Shown here in pieces: positions 15,016 to 25,113 of a stretch of 64,000 bases of DNA (position 1 is the stretch's first letter; each line of letters starts with the position of its first letter). The notes beneath the pieces are model-generated. The model had not been told where the DNA came from and searched no databases. It saw nothing but the letters and a program-made list of their open reading frames with translations. A program made the position numbers and the translations under genes. The stretch lies in the NCBI RefSeq assembly GCF_003131205.1, contig NZ_QFFY01000002.1:333016-397015 (forward strand), read 5' to 3'. The stretch is from Occallatibacter savannae (GTDB lineage Bacteria > Acidobacteriota > Terriglobia > Terriglobales > Acidobacteriaceae).

Positions 15016-17673
15016 TCACTCGGTGCGGAGAGCTTGCATCGGGTCGAGGCGGGAGGCGCGCCAGGCGGGGAGAAGGCAGGCGAAGACTGCGACTGCCAGA
15101 AGCAGCACCGCCACGGAGGCGAAGACCGCGGGGTCGAGCGGTTCGGTCTGATAAAGCATTGAACGGATCAAGCGAACTGCAAGTGCGCTCCCTGCAAGTC
15201 CGACGAGAAGGCCGAGCAGAGCAGGGCGAATGCCATCGAAGAGGACGGTGCGGAGAAGTTGTTCGCGGCGAGCGCCGAGGGCGATACGAATGCCGAGTTC
15301 TGATGTGCGCTGCGTGACGAGATAGGTGAGAACGCCGTAGAGTCCGGCGGCGGCGAGAACAAGTGCGATCACCGCGAAGGCCAGGACGAGGAGCGAGTCG
15401 AACTGCGAATCGACCGTGGATTTGCCGACCAACTCGCGAAGGGTCTGGATGTGAGAGATGGGCAGGTCCGGGTCGAGCGCGCTGAAGACCTTCTGCACTG
15501 GCATGGCGAGAGAAGTGACTTTGGAGCCGGAACGAACTAGGAGGCTAGCGTTCTGGAAGCCGTGGCCGAGGATGGGCCAGTACATCATCGGCATCGCTGG
15601 CTCCGCGATGTTCCAGCGAACATCGCCGACGACGCCGATGACTTCGCCAGTCCTGTTATCGGTGTCAATTTTGATGTGCTTTCCGATCGGGTCTTCCTTT
15701 GGGAAGCAGAGCTCTGCGGCTTTCTGGCTGATGATGACGACGTCGGCGCGCTGCAGGCGCTCGTCCGACGTGAAGGTGCGGCCGCGCAGGATGGGAAGGT
15801 GCATGGCAGCGAAGTAGCCGGGGTCTGCACCGCGATGCTGCAGGTCCAGGCCTGTGCCTTTTGGCAACGGCGGATGCTCTACGACGGAGACGAGGTTGTC
15901 GCCGTCCCAGCCTTCACCAGGAGCGGAGGTGACGAGACCGGCGGATTGGACTCCGGGCAGTGCGCGCACGCGTGCAAGGAGATCTTCGTAAAAGTCGTTT
16001 TGCTGGATCTGGGTTTTGTAGCGCGCGTCGGGCAAGTTGAAGTGCATGGTGAGAACGTTGTCGATGGGAACGCCGAGGTCGCTTGAACGCAGGCGCTGAT
16101 AGCTCTTGAGGAGCAGGCCTGCACCGATGAGGAGAACGACGGTGAGGGAGACTTCGAGCACCAGGAGAGTGCGGCGGAGACCAGCGCGCGCTCGACCGCT
16201 TGAGGCGGTTCGCGAGGAGTCCTGGAGAACGCTGATAACGTCTTTCAGATTCGAACTGAGTGCGCTGGCCAAGCCGGCGAAGAAAGCTGTGGCGATGACG
16301 GCGAGGATGACAAAGGCGATCTCAACCGCACCGATGTGGATTGCTTCGACGCGGTTCATGTCCTCGCGAGTTCTGACCAGCCATTGAATCGCGGTGTAAG
16401 CGAGCAGAAGACCAAATGCACCGCCGATGGCGGAGAGGATGGCGCTCTCGAGAATTCGTTCGCGCATCATTCGGAACCAGCCGCCGCCGAGCGCAACACG
16501 GATCGCAAGTTCCTTGCGGCGAGATGCCGTGCGTGCAACAAGGAGGCTGGCAACATTCATGGAGGCAATGAGGAGAACGCATCCAGTAGCGGCGAGGAGG
16601 GCGTACAGAGGAGTCTTGTAGTCCTGGACGGCGTCGTCAAGCATGGAGCGGCCGATAACGCTTTCGTGAACGGCAGGCCCAGGGTGGTCCGCCTTTATCT
16701 GTTTCTGGACAGCCTGAAGGCGGCTGATGAGTGCAGAAAGAGTTACTCCTGAATGAAGTCGGGCGACGACGATCATTTCGTGATCTTCGTAGGTCTTCAT
16801 CGTGGATTCCGGCATCTCGTGAGAAATGGGAGTCCAGACCTGGTCTTTGTTTCCACCAAATGCTCCGGTGTAGACGAACGACGGGGGCATGACTCCGATA
16901 ACGGTGTAGGGTTTTGCGTCGAGCCAGATCTTTCTGCCGATGATTGCAGAGTCGCCCGCATAGCGGCGCTGCCAGAAGGAGTTGGAGAGGATCACGGTAG
17001 CTTCAGCGCTGAGGCTGTCGTCTGATGGGATGAAGGAGCGACCGAGGGCCGGATGAACGCCCAGAACGGAGAAGAAGTTCCAGGAGCATGCACCTGCGTT
17101 GATCTTCTCGGGGAGTTTGCCTCCTTCGGCAGAGACGTTGTAGCCCTGGAAGGGCGAGATCATGGCCATGTCGGCGGTGTCGACCGTTGCGCGCTGCCAG
17201 TCGAAGAAGCTGGCGGCATCCACGGGAAGATAACTGAAGCTTTTGTTACCGCCAGTCTCATAAATGGAGACGAGCTGTGCAGGATTCGGGAAGGGTAGCG
17301 GGCTGAGGAGGACGCGGTGAACGAGGGTGAAGAGCGCGACGTTAGCACCGATGCCGAGGGCGATGATGAAGACGGCAATGACGGTGAACCCGGGAGAGTG
17401 CAGGAGAGCACGAGAGACGTAGCGGAGATCGCGACCGACGGAGTCGAGCGATGCGCTGGTCCAGGTGGAGCGTGCCTGATCACGTAGGAGAGCGGGGTTG
17501 CCGAACTGACGGAGAGCGGCTGTGCGAGCCGCAAGGGGCGACATGCCAGCGGAGATGTTCTCGTTAATCTGGCGATCCAAGTGATAACGAAGCTCGTCGT
17601 CGAGACGCGCGGAAGCCTGACTGCGGCGGAAGAGGGATGAAACTGCCATTCGGGTTTGATCGAGCAGACGCAT
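15016..17673 (-). CDS. ADOP-type ABC transporter permease (MacB/FtsX fold)
   Basis: 885 residues. The N-terminal acidobacterial permease-prefix domain reads ARLDDELRYHLDRQINENISAGMSPLAARTAALRQFGN. Two MacB-PCD/FtsX units follow: first membrane helix FTVIAVFIIALGIGANVALFTLVHRVLL, then GCVLLIASMNVASLLVARTASRRKELAIRVALGG; the second ends in TYLVTQRTSELGIRIALGARR. The C-terminal PAWRASRLDPMQALR tail is typical of lipid/peptide exporters. No ATPase subunit is encoded nearby. It follows the PadR gene by 25 bases on the same strand and is almost certainly under its control. Confidence 0.92.
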   Translation of the reverse strand: MRLLDQTRMAVSSLFRRSQASARLDDELRYHLDRQINENISAGMSPLAARTAALRQFGNPALLRDQARSTWTSASLDSVGRDLRYVSRALLHSPGFTVIAVFIIALGIGANVALFTLVHRVLLSPLPFPNPAQLVSIYETGGNKSFSYLPVDAASFFDWQRATVDTADMAMISPFQGYNVSAEGGKLPEKINAGACSWNFFSVLGVHPALGRSFIPSDDSLSAEATVILSNSFWQRRYAGDSAIIGRKIWLDAKPYTVIGVMPPSFVYTGAFGGNKDQVWTPISHEMPESTMKTYEDHEMIVVARLHSGVTLSALISRLQAVQKQIKADHPGPAVHESVIGRSMLDDAVQDYKTPLYALLAATGCVLLIASMNVASLLVARTASRRKELAIRVALGGGWFRMMRERILESAILSAIGGAFGLLLAYTAIQWLVRTREDMNRVEAIHIGAVEIAFVILAVIATAFFAGLASALSSNLKDVISVLQDSSRTASSGRARAGLRRTLLVLEVSLTVVLLIGAGLLLKSYQRLRSSDLGVPIDNVLTMHFNLPDARYKTQIQQNDFYEDLLARVRALPGVQSAGLVTSAPGEGWDGDNLVSVVEHPPLPKGTGLDLQHRGADPGYFAAMHLPILRGRTFTSDERLQRADVVIISQKAAELCFPKEDPIGKHIKIDTDNRTGEVIGVVGDVRWNIAEPAMPMMYWPILGHGFQNASLLVRSGSKVTSLAMPVQKVFSALDPDLPISHIQTLRELVGKSTVDSQFDSLLVLAFAVIALVLAAAGLYGVLTYLVTQRTSELGIRIALGARREQLLRTVLFDGIRPALLGLLVGLAGSALAVRLIRSMLYQTEPLDPAVFASVAVLLLAVAVFACLLPAWRASRLDPMQALRTE

Positions 17674-17698
17674 GGGATCTCCAGGAAAGTGATGGACT

Positions 17699-18028
17699 TC
17701 ATGCTTCGCCGACCACGAGATTGATGGCGGCGGAGAGGCGGTTCCAGTTGGCAGTCTCCTTCTCTAACTGGGAACGGCCCGCAGCGGTGAGGGCGTAGAA
17801 CTTGGCCTGGCGGCCGGTTTCGCTTTCAGCCCACTTAGCCTTGATCCAACCCTGCTGTTCAAGGCGATGCAGGGCGGGGTACAGAGAGCCCTGCTGCACC
17901 TGAAGGACTTCGCGCGAAAGTTGCTGAATTCGCTTGCCTATCGCCCAGCCGTGAAGAGGCTCGAGCAGGAGCGTCTTAAGGATGAGGAGATCGAGGGTTC
18001 CCTGAACGAGGTCACTTGGCTTGCCCAT
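17699..18028 (-). CDS. PadR family transcriptional regulator
   Basis: 109 residues from ATG 18028 (the track ORF extends upstream to 18130 without conserved sequence). Winged-helix core: [32 protein letters not shown], then [24 protein letters not shown] and [17 protein letters not shown]. PadR-ADOP pairs are a signature arrangement in acidobacteria; the repressor probably controls the permease and itself. Confidence 0.93.
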   Translation of the reverse strand: MGKPSDLVQGTLDLLILKTLLLEPLHGWAIGKRIQQLSREVLQVQQGSLYPALHRLEQQGWIKAKWAESETGRQAKFYALTAAGRSQLEKETANWNRLSAAINLVVGEA

Positions 18029-18212
18029 ACCTAGACTGTCTACAAGGAGCGATTGTAGATCGTCAAGGTATATGTGACGAGCACTTCGAGCTTGAGGCCT
18101 GAACTCAGATTGCGATGCGATGGGATGCAACTGAAGCCGTTTTCATAGAGTCTAGGTACTTGCCGGGCGTGTGATGTTTCGGTATATGCTCGCTGGCACG
18201 GGAGAGAAAGCT

Positions 18213-18890
18213 ATGAGGCAGACACCGATCCGGGTGATTACGGTTGAACGGGAATACGGTTCTCGGGGAGGTGAGTTTGCCCATGATCTGGCAGACCGGC
18301 TTGGATGGAAACTGCTGGACTCTGAACTGGTGTGTGCGGCGGCGCGGCGCGCGGGCGTTACACCGGAACTGGCGGCGAAGTATGACGAGCGGCTGGATCC
18401 CTGGTACTACCGGTACGGAAAGGTGTTCTGGCATGATACGGCCTATCAGATGACCGGACTTTCAGAAGACCAGGTCTTTGACTCGGAAAGGATGCTGACG
18501 CTAATCAAAGCAGAGATTCTCGATGCTGCGAAGGCGGGCAATTGCGTGCTGGTGGGTCGGGGCGCAGCATGCGCGCTTGCATGCCAGCCGGGAACCTTTC
18601 ATGTGTTTGTGTACGCAACGATGAAGTCGAAGAAGGACTGGTTTGCGCAAGCGTTTCCAAAAGAGGCGCAGCATGCGGAGCAGCGACTGGCGGAGCATGA
18701 CAAGCGTCGAGCGGCGGTGATCAGGAAGTTCTACCAGCAGGAGTGGTGCGCGCGCGGGCTTTATCACATGCTGCTGAACTCGGCGATGGGAACCGATGCG
18801 ATGATCGCGGCCGTGGCAGGTGCTGCTGAGTTGGACATTGCGCTGCCGGTGGGCGCGGGTAGCTCAATCGGCACCGTGGCAAACTGTTAA
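18213..18890 (+). CDS. Cytidylate kinase-like protein
   Basis: P-loop-related fold of the cytidylate-kinase-2 family: VITVEREYGSRGGEFAHDLADRLGWKLLDSELV, and later NCVLVGRGAACALACQPGTFHVFVYA. The P-loop is degenerate (REYGSRGGEFA), as is usual for this family, whose biochemical activity is unproven. ATG 18213 has GGGAGAG upstream and begins the conserved region; the track's 18171 start adds 14 residues. Its 3' end overlaps that of alr by four bases on the opposite strand. Confidence 0.8.
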   Translation: MRQTPIRVITVEREYGSRGGEFAHDLADRLGWKLLDSELVCAAARRAGVTPELAAKYDERLDPWYYRYGKVFWHDTAYQMTGLSEDQVFDSERMLTLIKAEILDAAKAGNCVLVGRGAACALACQPGTFHVFVYATMKSKKDWFAQAFPKEAQHAEQRLAEHDKRRAAVIRKFYQQEWCARGLYHMLLNSAMGTDAMIAAVAGAAELDIALPVGAGSSIGTVANC

Positions 18891-20080
18891 ATCTCGACGC
18901 GCGATACGCGCGGCGCGATACGCGTGAGGATCTCCCACGGAACGGTGCCGGCAGCGTGGGCGTGATCGAAGGCTGAGATCGAGTCTTCTCCCTGACGGCC
19001 GATAAGAACGACTTCGTCTCCGGGTACGACATCTGGAATCTCTGTGACATCGAGAACAGTCTGGTCCATGCTGATGCGGCCGATAATCGGTGCGCGCTGG
19101 CCACGAACAAGGAGCGAAAAATGATTGCCGAGCTTGCGATCGAGACCGTCGGCGTAGCCCACCGCGATGAGGGCGAGACGCATGGGTTCTGTGGCAACGA
19201 AGGTGCCGTTGTAGCCGACCACGCTCCCGGGTTGAACGGGACGAACGCTTACGACTTGTGACTTCCAGGTAAGCACAGGCTTTAAAGCGTGACGCGCCTG
19301 ACCGAGCGAGATGGGCTCAGCGGATGAGAATTCCGGATCGAATTCTGGGATTAGGCCGTAGAGAGCGAGGCCGGGGCGGACGAGAGGCTTCATCTCGAAA
19401 CGGGAGGCGAGCTTAGCGATATTGCTTGCTTGTCCGGAAACGAGAGCGGCGGAGTTGCCGACGTTGAGTATGCCAGGATGAATGCCGGCGGATTTGATGC
19501 TGATGAGCGCATCGTTCACACGGGAAAGCTGATCCTCCGTGACGCGACCGTCGGCTTCGTCGGCGGCGAAGAGGTGTGTCATCACGCCTTCAAATCGAAG
19601 CGGAAAGTCGCGACGGAAGCGCGCGAGGAGATGAGGGAGCTGGTCTGGTTGCACTCCCTGCCGGTTCATGCCGGTGTCGAGTTCGAGATGAACGGAGATT
19701 GAACGGACGCTGAGAGAGCGTGCGGCCTCTTCGAGAAGATCGAATTGCCATTGATCCCAAACGACCGCGGTGAGCTTGTTGCGGACCACGTCTTCGCCTT
19801 GATGAGGGAATGCGCCGCTGATGACAAGGATGCGGGCATCGGGACAGAGGCGGCGCGCCTCGATACCCTCTTCAACGCTGGTGACGCCGAGCCAATTGAT
19901 ACCGGCGCGAACCGCTGCCGGACCGCAAACCGCGAGAGAGTGGCCGTAGGCATTCGCCTTGACGATGGCGAGGAGGTCGACGTGCGGGTTTGCGAGCTTT
20001 GAGAGAAGACGGCAGTTGTCTTCGAAGGCGCGAGTGGAGATCTCGACCCAGCAGGGGCGCGTTTGCATGAAGCTGCTCAA
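18887..20080 (-). CDS. alr: Alanine racemase
   Basis: PLP-dependent interconversion of L- and D-alanine for peptidoglycan. The PLP lysine is in LLAIVKANAYGHS; the second catalytic Tyr lies in LIAVGYADGLDRKLGN. HLELDTGMNRQGV, NVGNSAALV, VRPGLALYG and GRISMDQTVLDVT are all family signatures. 397 residues is close to the usual 360-390. Stand-alone gene. Confidence 0.96.
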   Translation of the reverse strand: MSSFMQTRPCWVEISTRAFEDNCRLLSKLANPHVDLLAIVKANAYGHSLAVCGPAAVRAGINWLGVTSVEEGIEARRLCPDARILVISGAFPHQGEDVVRNKLTAVVWDQWQFDLLEEAARSLSVRSISVHLELDTGMNRQGVQPDQLPHLLARFRRDFPLRFEGVMTHLFAADEADGRVTEDQLSRVNDALISIKSAGIHPGILNVGNSAALVSGQASNIAKLASRFEMKPLVRPGLALYGLIPEFDPEFSSAEPISLGQARHALKPVLTWKSQVVSVRPVQPGSVVGYNGTFVATEPMRLALIAVGYADGLDRKLGNHFSLLVRGQRAPIIGRISMDQTVLDVTEIPDVVPGDEVVLIGRQGEDSISAFDHAHAAGTVPWEILTRIAPRVSRVEI

Positions 20081-20141
20081 GTAATCAGTCTAGGCGAAAC
20101 CTTTCAGCACAGGTATCGCATTGAGTGACTGTAGAGGTTTG

Positions 20142-21614
20142 CTATTCAGCTACCTGGGCAAGTTGCGCTTCGGAGGGAGCTGGAGTGAACAGGCTGACGA
20201 TGATGAGCGCTGCAATGGCCACGAAGAGCGCCGGAAAGATAGCGTCGCGATCGGAGATGATGTGCGGGAAGAGGCTCTTCACTCCGGGAAGATCCCATGC
20301 GAGGGTGACGACGGTTCCGCTGGCGATGGCGGCTACTGCACCCCATGCGGTGACGCGCTTTGAATAGAAGGCGGCGAGAACGACGGGGGTGAGCGCCGCG
20401 GAGTAGATGGTGTAGGCCCAGAGCATTTTCTGCAGAATGCTTTCGGCATAGATGGCCTGGTAGAGAGCCCAGCATCCGAGAAGAACGACAGCAAGACGCG
20501 AGACGATGAGGACGCGCTTGTTCGAGGCGTTGGGTGCGAGGTATCGAACGAAGACATCGTTGACCAGATTGGTGGCGGGAGAGAAGAGATAGTTTGAAGC
20601 GGTAGAGATCACCTTTGCGAAGACGGCTCCGAGAAGGACGGCACCGAGGATCGCGGGGAGCCCGTGGCGCGCGGTGTAGGGAATGATTTCGCGCGGGTGC
20701 TGCGCGACTTCTCCGGTGGGGTAAAGAGCGCGACCGAAGACGGCGATCGCTACGATGAGTGTTTCGAGGACCACGGTGCCGATGATCCAGCCAATGACGG
20801 AGTTGCGTGCGTCTCTCTCGGATTTGGCAGAAAAGAATTTCTGGTACATGACTTGATTGCCGAGCATGAGAAGCATGGTGGGTACGAGAAACTCGAGAGC
20901 GCGGACGAGCCCCATGGCTGGGGATTGAAGGACGCCGTGTGGTGAGAGACGGTAATTGCCGAAGATCTCGAAGTACTGCGGCGGCAGAGAGGAATGCAGC
21001 GCAGACCATCCTCCGGCTTGGTGGAGGAGAGAAGGCGCAGAGATGATGCAGATGCAGGTGACGAGAGAACCGATGGCGACGTCCATGTAGGCGACGGAGG
21101 ACATGCCTGCGAGCGCGGTAGTGACGATTACGAAGAGTGCGATTATGTACGTGCCGAGCTGCGAGGAGACGGTATCAGGAAAAATGAGGTGGAGGACGTC
21201 GCCTCCGCCTTTGAATTGGTAGCTGGTGATTCCCACGTATGCGAAAAGGATGGCGAGAGTGCCGAGGACGCGTGCGGTCTGGTTGTAGCGAGCTTCGAGA
21301 AGATCAGGCAACGTGAATTGGGCAAATTTGCGGGCCCGTGGAGCAATGAAGTAGATGAGCAGAAGGCCGAGCCACCCTCCGGCTGGCTGCCACAGAGCGG
21401 CGAATCCGTTTTTATAGGCGTTTTCGGCCCCGGCGAAGAGCGAGCCTGCTCCGATCCAGGAGGTGAGCAGGGTGAGTACGAGGACCGCGGCGGGTAGAGA
21501 ACGCCCAGCCACAAGATAGTCGGCCTTTGTTTTGACACGCGTGGCGCGGTAGAGTGCGACCGCGAGAAGCACCGCCACGATAATGGCCAGTACGGCGACG
21601 TAGAGTTGCGACAT
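20142..21614 (-). CDS. Sodium:solute symporter family protein
   Basis: 490 residues with about 13 hydrophobic segments, SSS family. The signature regions are DYLVAGRSLPAAVLVLTLLTSWIGAGSLFAGAENAYKNG and the FTLPDLLEARY block, plus SSVAYMDVAIGSLVT. Substrate cannot be assigned; proline, pantothenate and sialic-acid carriers share this pattern. Last core gene before the tRNA. Confidence 0.9.
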   Translation of the reverse strand: MSQLYVAVLAIIVAVLLAVALYRATRVKTKADYLVAGRSLPAAVLVLTLLTSWIGAGSLFAGAENAYKNGFAALWQPAGGWLGLLLIYFIAPRARKFAQFTLPDLLEARYNQTARVLGTLAILFAYVGITSYQFKGGGDVLHLIFPDTVSSQLGTYIIALFVIVTTALAGMSSVAYMDVAIGSLVTCICIISAPSLLHQAGGWSALHSSLPPQYFEIFGNYRLSPHGVLQSPAMGLVRALEFLVPTMLLMLGNQVMYQKFFSAKSERDARNSVIGWIIGTVVLETLIVAIAVFGRALYPTGEVAQHPREIIPYTARHGLPAILGAVLLGAVFAKVISTASNYLFSPATNLVNDVFVRYLAPNASNKRVLIVSRLAVVLLGCWALYQAIYAESILQKMLWAYTIYSAALTPVVLAAFYSKRVTAWGAVAAIASGTVVTLAWDLPGVKSLFPHIISDRDAIFPALFVAIAALIIVSLFTPAPSEAQLAQVAE

Positions 21615-21843
21615 GCGGTGAGGCTCTCCTATGCATTGACTGTTCCGCGGTGAAGGCTAGGTTCCTGACCCGCTTCCGGAGGAATTACTGGGCCGCCGCG
21701 CAACTGATTGGTGGCGCGAGGCTTTTCAAGCTGAGGGCAGGCGGATTCACGGTCTGCGAGTCAGTGTAACGGATCACAAGGCAGGTCAGAATCCCAGTGT
21801 TCTCTGAATTTGACCGGGGCAGGGGGCATTGCTAGACTGTGAA

Positions 21844-21920
<77 letters not shown>

Positions 21921-21934
21921 AAGTTCTGATGAAT

Positions 21935-23347
21935 CTAAACGGCTTCCGGTATGAATTCGGAGGCCGTTTTTGCTTTCACAGACGATTTGGGCAAATCTTG
22001 GGCAAGGAATTCCTTATCCAGAAGTGCTCCGAGTTGCTCGGCAATTCTCACATCGTCCGCTGTTATCACATGGGTGTAGCCCATTGTGGTTTTGGGATCG
22101 ACGTGACCGAGACGTTCTTGCCTGACAGCCATCGGCGCGTGGAGGGAGTCCAGCAGAGTAGCGTTGCCATGTCGGAAGGCATGAGCCCCACCATCCAGCC
22201 CCAACTCTTTCAGAACTGGCTTCAAGGCTCTCTTCACGAAGTTATCTGGTTCGAGCCGAACTCCGCCGCCGATTCTTTTGCCGTTTTTGGTGAGCCGACC
22301 GGGTGTGAGGAATAGGGGTTGGTCTGCTGCTCGTTCCTCCACAAACGGACGCAAATGTTCTGTCAGCGACGGTGACAAGCTAAAGACACGCCGTTTCACC
22401 CGTCCGTTTCTGGCTCCTGCTTTGGGAGCCTTGAGTCGCCCAAGTTTCGTCCGTGACCGCTGCACCACGATGATGCGATGGTTCACGTCCACGTCCCCGA
22501 CATTAAGCCCGCAAATCTCGCCGCGCCGAATGCCTGTCTCAGCTACCAGCCGCCATACCGTCTTGTATGGCTGCGGTGACCGCTCGATAATTCGGCCAAT
22601 TTCCTCGATCGAGAAACAGGGTTGTTCATCCCGCTCCCATTCAGGAAGTTCAAGTCCGTCGTAGGCGGTCTCGGCCGTGTACTTCCAGACCTTAGCCTTT
22701 TCCCAAATCAAGCGAAAAGTGCCTACGCGGTTCTTGATGGTTTTTGCGCTGCAAGTCCAGCCGTTCACGACTTCCTGAAGCAGTTCACATCCAATGTCTC
22801 GGATTTGAACTGCTCCAATTGCCGACGTCCAAGCCTTGATGTCAGATTTCTCGCTTCGCTGCGTGGAATCTTCGTGGTTGACCATGACAAGCATCTTCCA
22901 TCTCTCGGCCAGTTGGCTGAACGTCGCTGTTGGACGCGCCCGGTAATTCGGGCTGTTGACGACGGCCACTCGACCGTCGAGTTCACGTTGAGCGAGGCGC
23001 TTCGTGGGAAAGTCTTTGACCGAGCCCAAAACATCACACCGATGGACTCGCTTGATTGTTCCATCCGGCAGGAGGACATCTTCCAGCCAGCGACCGACCC
23101 AAACTTTCTCCCGCTTGCCCCGCTTAAAGACTGTGCCTCTTTGATACCTTCGTCTCGCCAACGAAATTCCAGCTTTCCGTTGTTGGCTCAACGACTCTTG
23201 ACCGTATTTTATAGAGAGTGACTGGGGCTCAGAACCGTCCTTGTGTTCCAGTTCCGGCCAGAGTGACAACTGAACCGCGTCCAATTGGAACGGGGGATTT
23301 GCTGATCCCGGCTCGAGATTTCGTTCCTTTGCCTTACGGGCACGCAC
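21935..23347 (-). CDS. Tyrosine recombinase (phage/island integrase)
   Basis: 470 residues. An N-terminal AP2-like DNA-binding region (RRRYQRGTVFKRGKREKVWVGRW), a core-binding SAM-like domain and the catalytic domain. Active-site residues in order: Arg in ETGIRRGEICGL, the HAFRHG box (H-x-x-R), His in ERLGHVDPKTT, and Tyr in MGYTHV. It ends only 14 bases from the tRNA 3' end and points at it, the standard layout of an element integrated in that tRNA. Confidence 0.95.
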   Translation of the reverse strand: MRARKAKERNLEPGSANPPFQLDAVQLSLWPELEHKDGSEPQSLSIKYGQESLSQQRKAGISLARRRYQRGTVFKRGKREKVWVGRWLEDVLLPDGTIKRVHRCDVLGSVKDFPTKRLAQRELDGRVAVVNSPNYRARPTATFSQLAERWKMLVMVNHEDSTQRSEKSDIKAWTSAIGAVQIRDIGCELLQEVVNGWTCSAKTIKNRVGTFRLIWEKAKVWKYTAETAYDGLELPEWERDEQPCFSIEEIGRIIERSPQPYKTVWRLVAETGIRRGEICGLNVGDVDVNHRIIVVQRSRTKLGRLKAPKAGARNGRVKRRVFSLSPSLTEHLRPFVEERAADQPLFLTPGRLTKNGKRIGGGVRLEPDNFVKRALKPVLKELGLDGGAHAFRHGNATLLDSLHAPMAVRQERLGHVDPKTTMGYTHVITADDVRIAEQLGALLDKEFLAQDLPKSSVKAKTASEFIPEAV

Positions 23348-23718
23348 GTGCGCAAATCCTCTTAATGGATTTGCTCAGTCGCGTCTCGGAGATGTTCGGA
23401 AACGAAGGCCCCTATGCCCCCTATGGCACCACCCCTCACCGGGGTCCCACTCAGACGCGAGTGCCACTCCCGCCCCGTGCACTCCGTGAGCCAGCCGTTA
23501 GACTGCGGAGTACATCTTCAAATTGTCTTGGCTCACGCCAGAGCGAATCTGTTACCTACCTAAGATCACTCCTGAACGGGTGGTTCGGACATTCGCAGAC
23601 AAAGGGAGAAATAGATAGTTCTCATCTCCTCTGAAGTATTCCCGATCCCCGTTCCAGTAGATATAGGTCGTAGCAGTTGACGTGGCTCGGAAAGGCGTCC
23701 GACCGCCATTCGCTATGG
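23348..23718. other. 371-base gap behind the integrase
   Basis: No gene is supported here. The region should contain the integrase promoter and could hold excisionase or integrase arm-binding sites, but I see no clear direct-repeat set. The track ORF 23218..23634 runs antisense through the integrase start and has no coding character. Confidence 0.5.
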
Positions 23719-24015
23719 TTAAGTCCGTTCCTCGATAAGTCTCAAGTTTTCGACGATAGCGTTTGTTTGCTCAGGAAAATCATCAAGGTCTAGATTCGAA
23801 TCCTCGATGAACTTCAGATTTGCGACGATTGCGGTAGTCTGCTCCAAAAGTCCATCTAAGTCCGCGTCGTCTTCCTCAATAACCTTGAGGTTGGCTACGA
23901 TGCGGCTCGTAAGGTCGGCTAACTCCTTCGCGTCTTCGAGGGACGCAACGCCGAACTGCTTCAGTACGCTTATGGCTTCCATTGGATATTCCTCATCTGA
24001 TCCTGTCGTCATCAT
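23719..24015 (-). CDS. Small acidic protein with 24-residue internal repeats
   Basis: Unrecognised, about 98 residues from ATG 24015, which has GGGAGGAAC directly upstream. The body is built of near-identical units with a 24-residue period: TSRIVANLKVIEEDDADLDG, TTAIVANLKFIEDSNLDLDD and a final TNAIVENLRLIEERT. The pattern IVxNLxxIE repeats three times, likely amphipathic helices. Strongly acidic overall. It lies downstream of the 24217-24994 pair on the same strand; function unknown. Confidence 0.7.
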   Translation of the reverse strand: MMTTGSDEEYPMEAISVLKQFGVASLEDAKELADLTSRIVANLKVIEEDDADLDGLLEQTTAIVANLKFIEDSNLDLDDFPEQTNAIVENLRLIEERT

Positions 24016-24216
24016 GTTCCTCCCTCTCTCCATAGAACTGCTGGCTGCGATCTTTGCCGCTGTGCAGAAGCAACCAAGGTGAAGGCCCCACGAAACGCTA
24101 GAACAACCTGCCCGTCGAGCCGCTCTATCTTCGCCGCAAATGCGTCCGGCTGCTGACTATCTGAAATTGAGATTCATCGTCGAATGTCGGTCTGCTTTCC
24201 TGCTCAACAGCCCGGC

Positions 24217-24627
24217 TCAGGGGCCCCAACTCGCATCAGGCTTCTTGAGAAGGCAGGTGTAACCTTCTTCTGGAGAAACACACACACCCATCGGACTTGG
24301 CGTGGACTCGGCTTTGGGGCGTTGCTTGAACAGACCACGCGCCTCGGTCTGCTTGATGTCCCTTACTGAGTAGTCCTCTTCGACCACTGCCCATTCGTTG
24401 ATGCTCCTGTCCGGGCGGCGACCATCACGCTGACCGTAGCGGATGATGTCGCCGGGATGGGCGATGATTTCAGCCTCACCACCGCCATCGTCGCCGCAGT
24501 AGCCGCCGAACTGCAACTCGGGCTTCTGACCGACAGCCCAAGCGACAACACGCGCAATCCAAGGGCGCGAGTAGCGACGAGGGTTGTACGAGTCAAAAGA
24601 GATTGCAACACGATTGCCATTAGACAT
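24217..24627 (-). CDS. Hypothetical protein
   Basis: 136 residues, unrecognised. The start (ATG 24627, MSNGNRVAISFDSYN) has GAGGAAG ahead of it, inside the 3' end of the preceding gene (overlap eight bases). The sequence is mainly beta-like, with VVAWAVGQKPELQFGGY, CGDDGGGEAEI and HPGDIIRYGQRDG; no catalytic motif is identifiable. Co-transcribed with the 24620-24994 gene. Confidence 0.65.
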   Translation of the reverse strand: MSNGNRVAISFDSYNPRRYSRPWIARVVAWAVGQKPELQFGGYCGDDGGGEAEIIAHPGDIIRYGQRDGRRPDRSINEWAVVEEDYSVRDIKQTEARGLFKQRPKAESTPSPMGVCVSPEEGYTCLLKKPDASWGP

Positions 24628-24994
24628 CGGCTTCCTCCGTCTCGTGCCTCGACTCGTTAGCCAATGGCTTTGCTAACCCAACGCATAACGCCATAATCTG
24701 TGGATGTTCGTATACGCGAATTGTGCAAGGTTTATGGTGCCCAATCTTGCCGTACCTCTGGATGCCCTTCAACAACTGCTCTCGGGAAATTCGAGGAGGA
24801 CCGCCGAATCCCCAAATTGAGGTAAACGCCAGCATAAACGCATCCCATGTGTAGAGGTCACGCCGACTACTATTCTTGTTAGCGATGTACCTGTCCCACA
24901 GTTCCTGCTCAAAAAAGATATCCATTTGCAAGATGCGGTGGGGCTCATCGTTACCAAGGGTTCGAGGGTTAATGTAACCCGGAATGTCAGACAT
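24620..24994 (-). CDS. Hypothetical protein
   Basis: 124 residues, unrecognised. A strong AAGGAGG site precedes ATG 24994. It begins MSDIPGYINPRTLG and contains an aromatic stretch (YTWDAFMLAFTSIWGFGGPP) and RISREQLLKGIQRYGKIG. First gene of a two- or three-gene minus-strand unit, divergent from the gene at 25114. Confidence 0.65.
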   Translation of the reverse strand: MSDIPGYINPRTLGNDEPHRILQMDIFFEQELWDRYIANKNSSRRDLYTWDAFMLAFTSIWGFGGPPRISREQLLKGIQRYGKIGHHKPCTIRVYEHPQIMALCVGLAKPLANESRHETEEADV

Positions 24995-25113
24995 CTTGAT
25001 CCTGCCTCCTTACTTCAATTGTGTGATCAGGAACGTGAACCAATCGGGGAGGAAGTTCGCACAAAGATGCGCCCAAACTTTTCCCCACTCTCCGACTCGG
25101 GTACACTGCCCGC

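Noticed and set aside
20146-21009. 287-codon minus-strand ORF
   Set aside because: Same-strand alternate frame of the sodium:solute symporter; Arg/Ser/His-rich with no membrane segments.
22622-23221. 199-codon plus-strand ORF
   Set aside because: Antisense to the integrase; the integrase strand has all catalytic residues.
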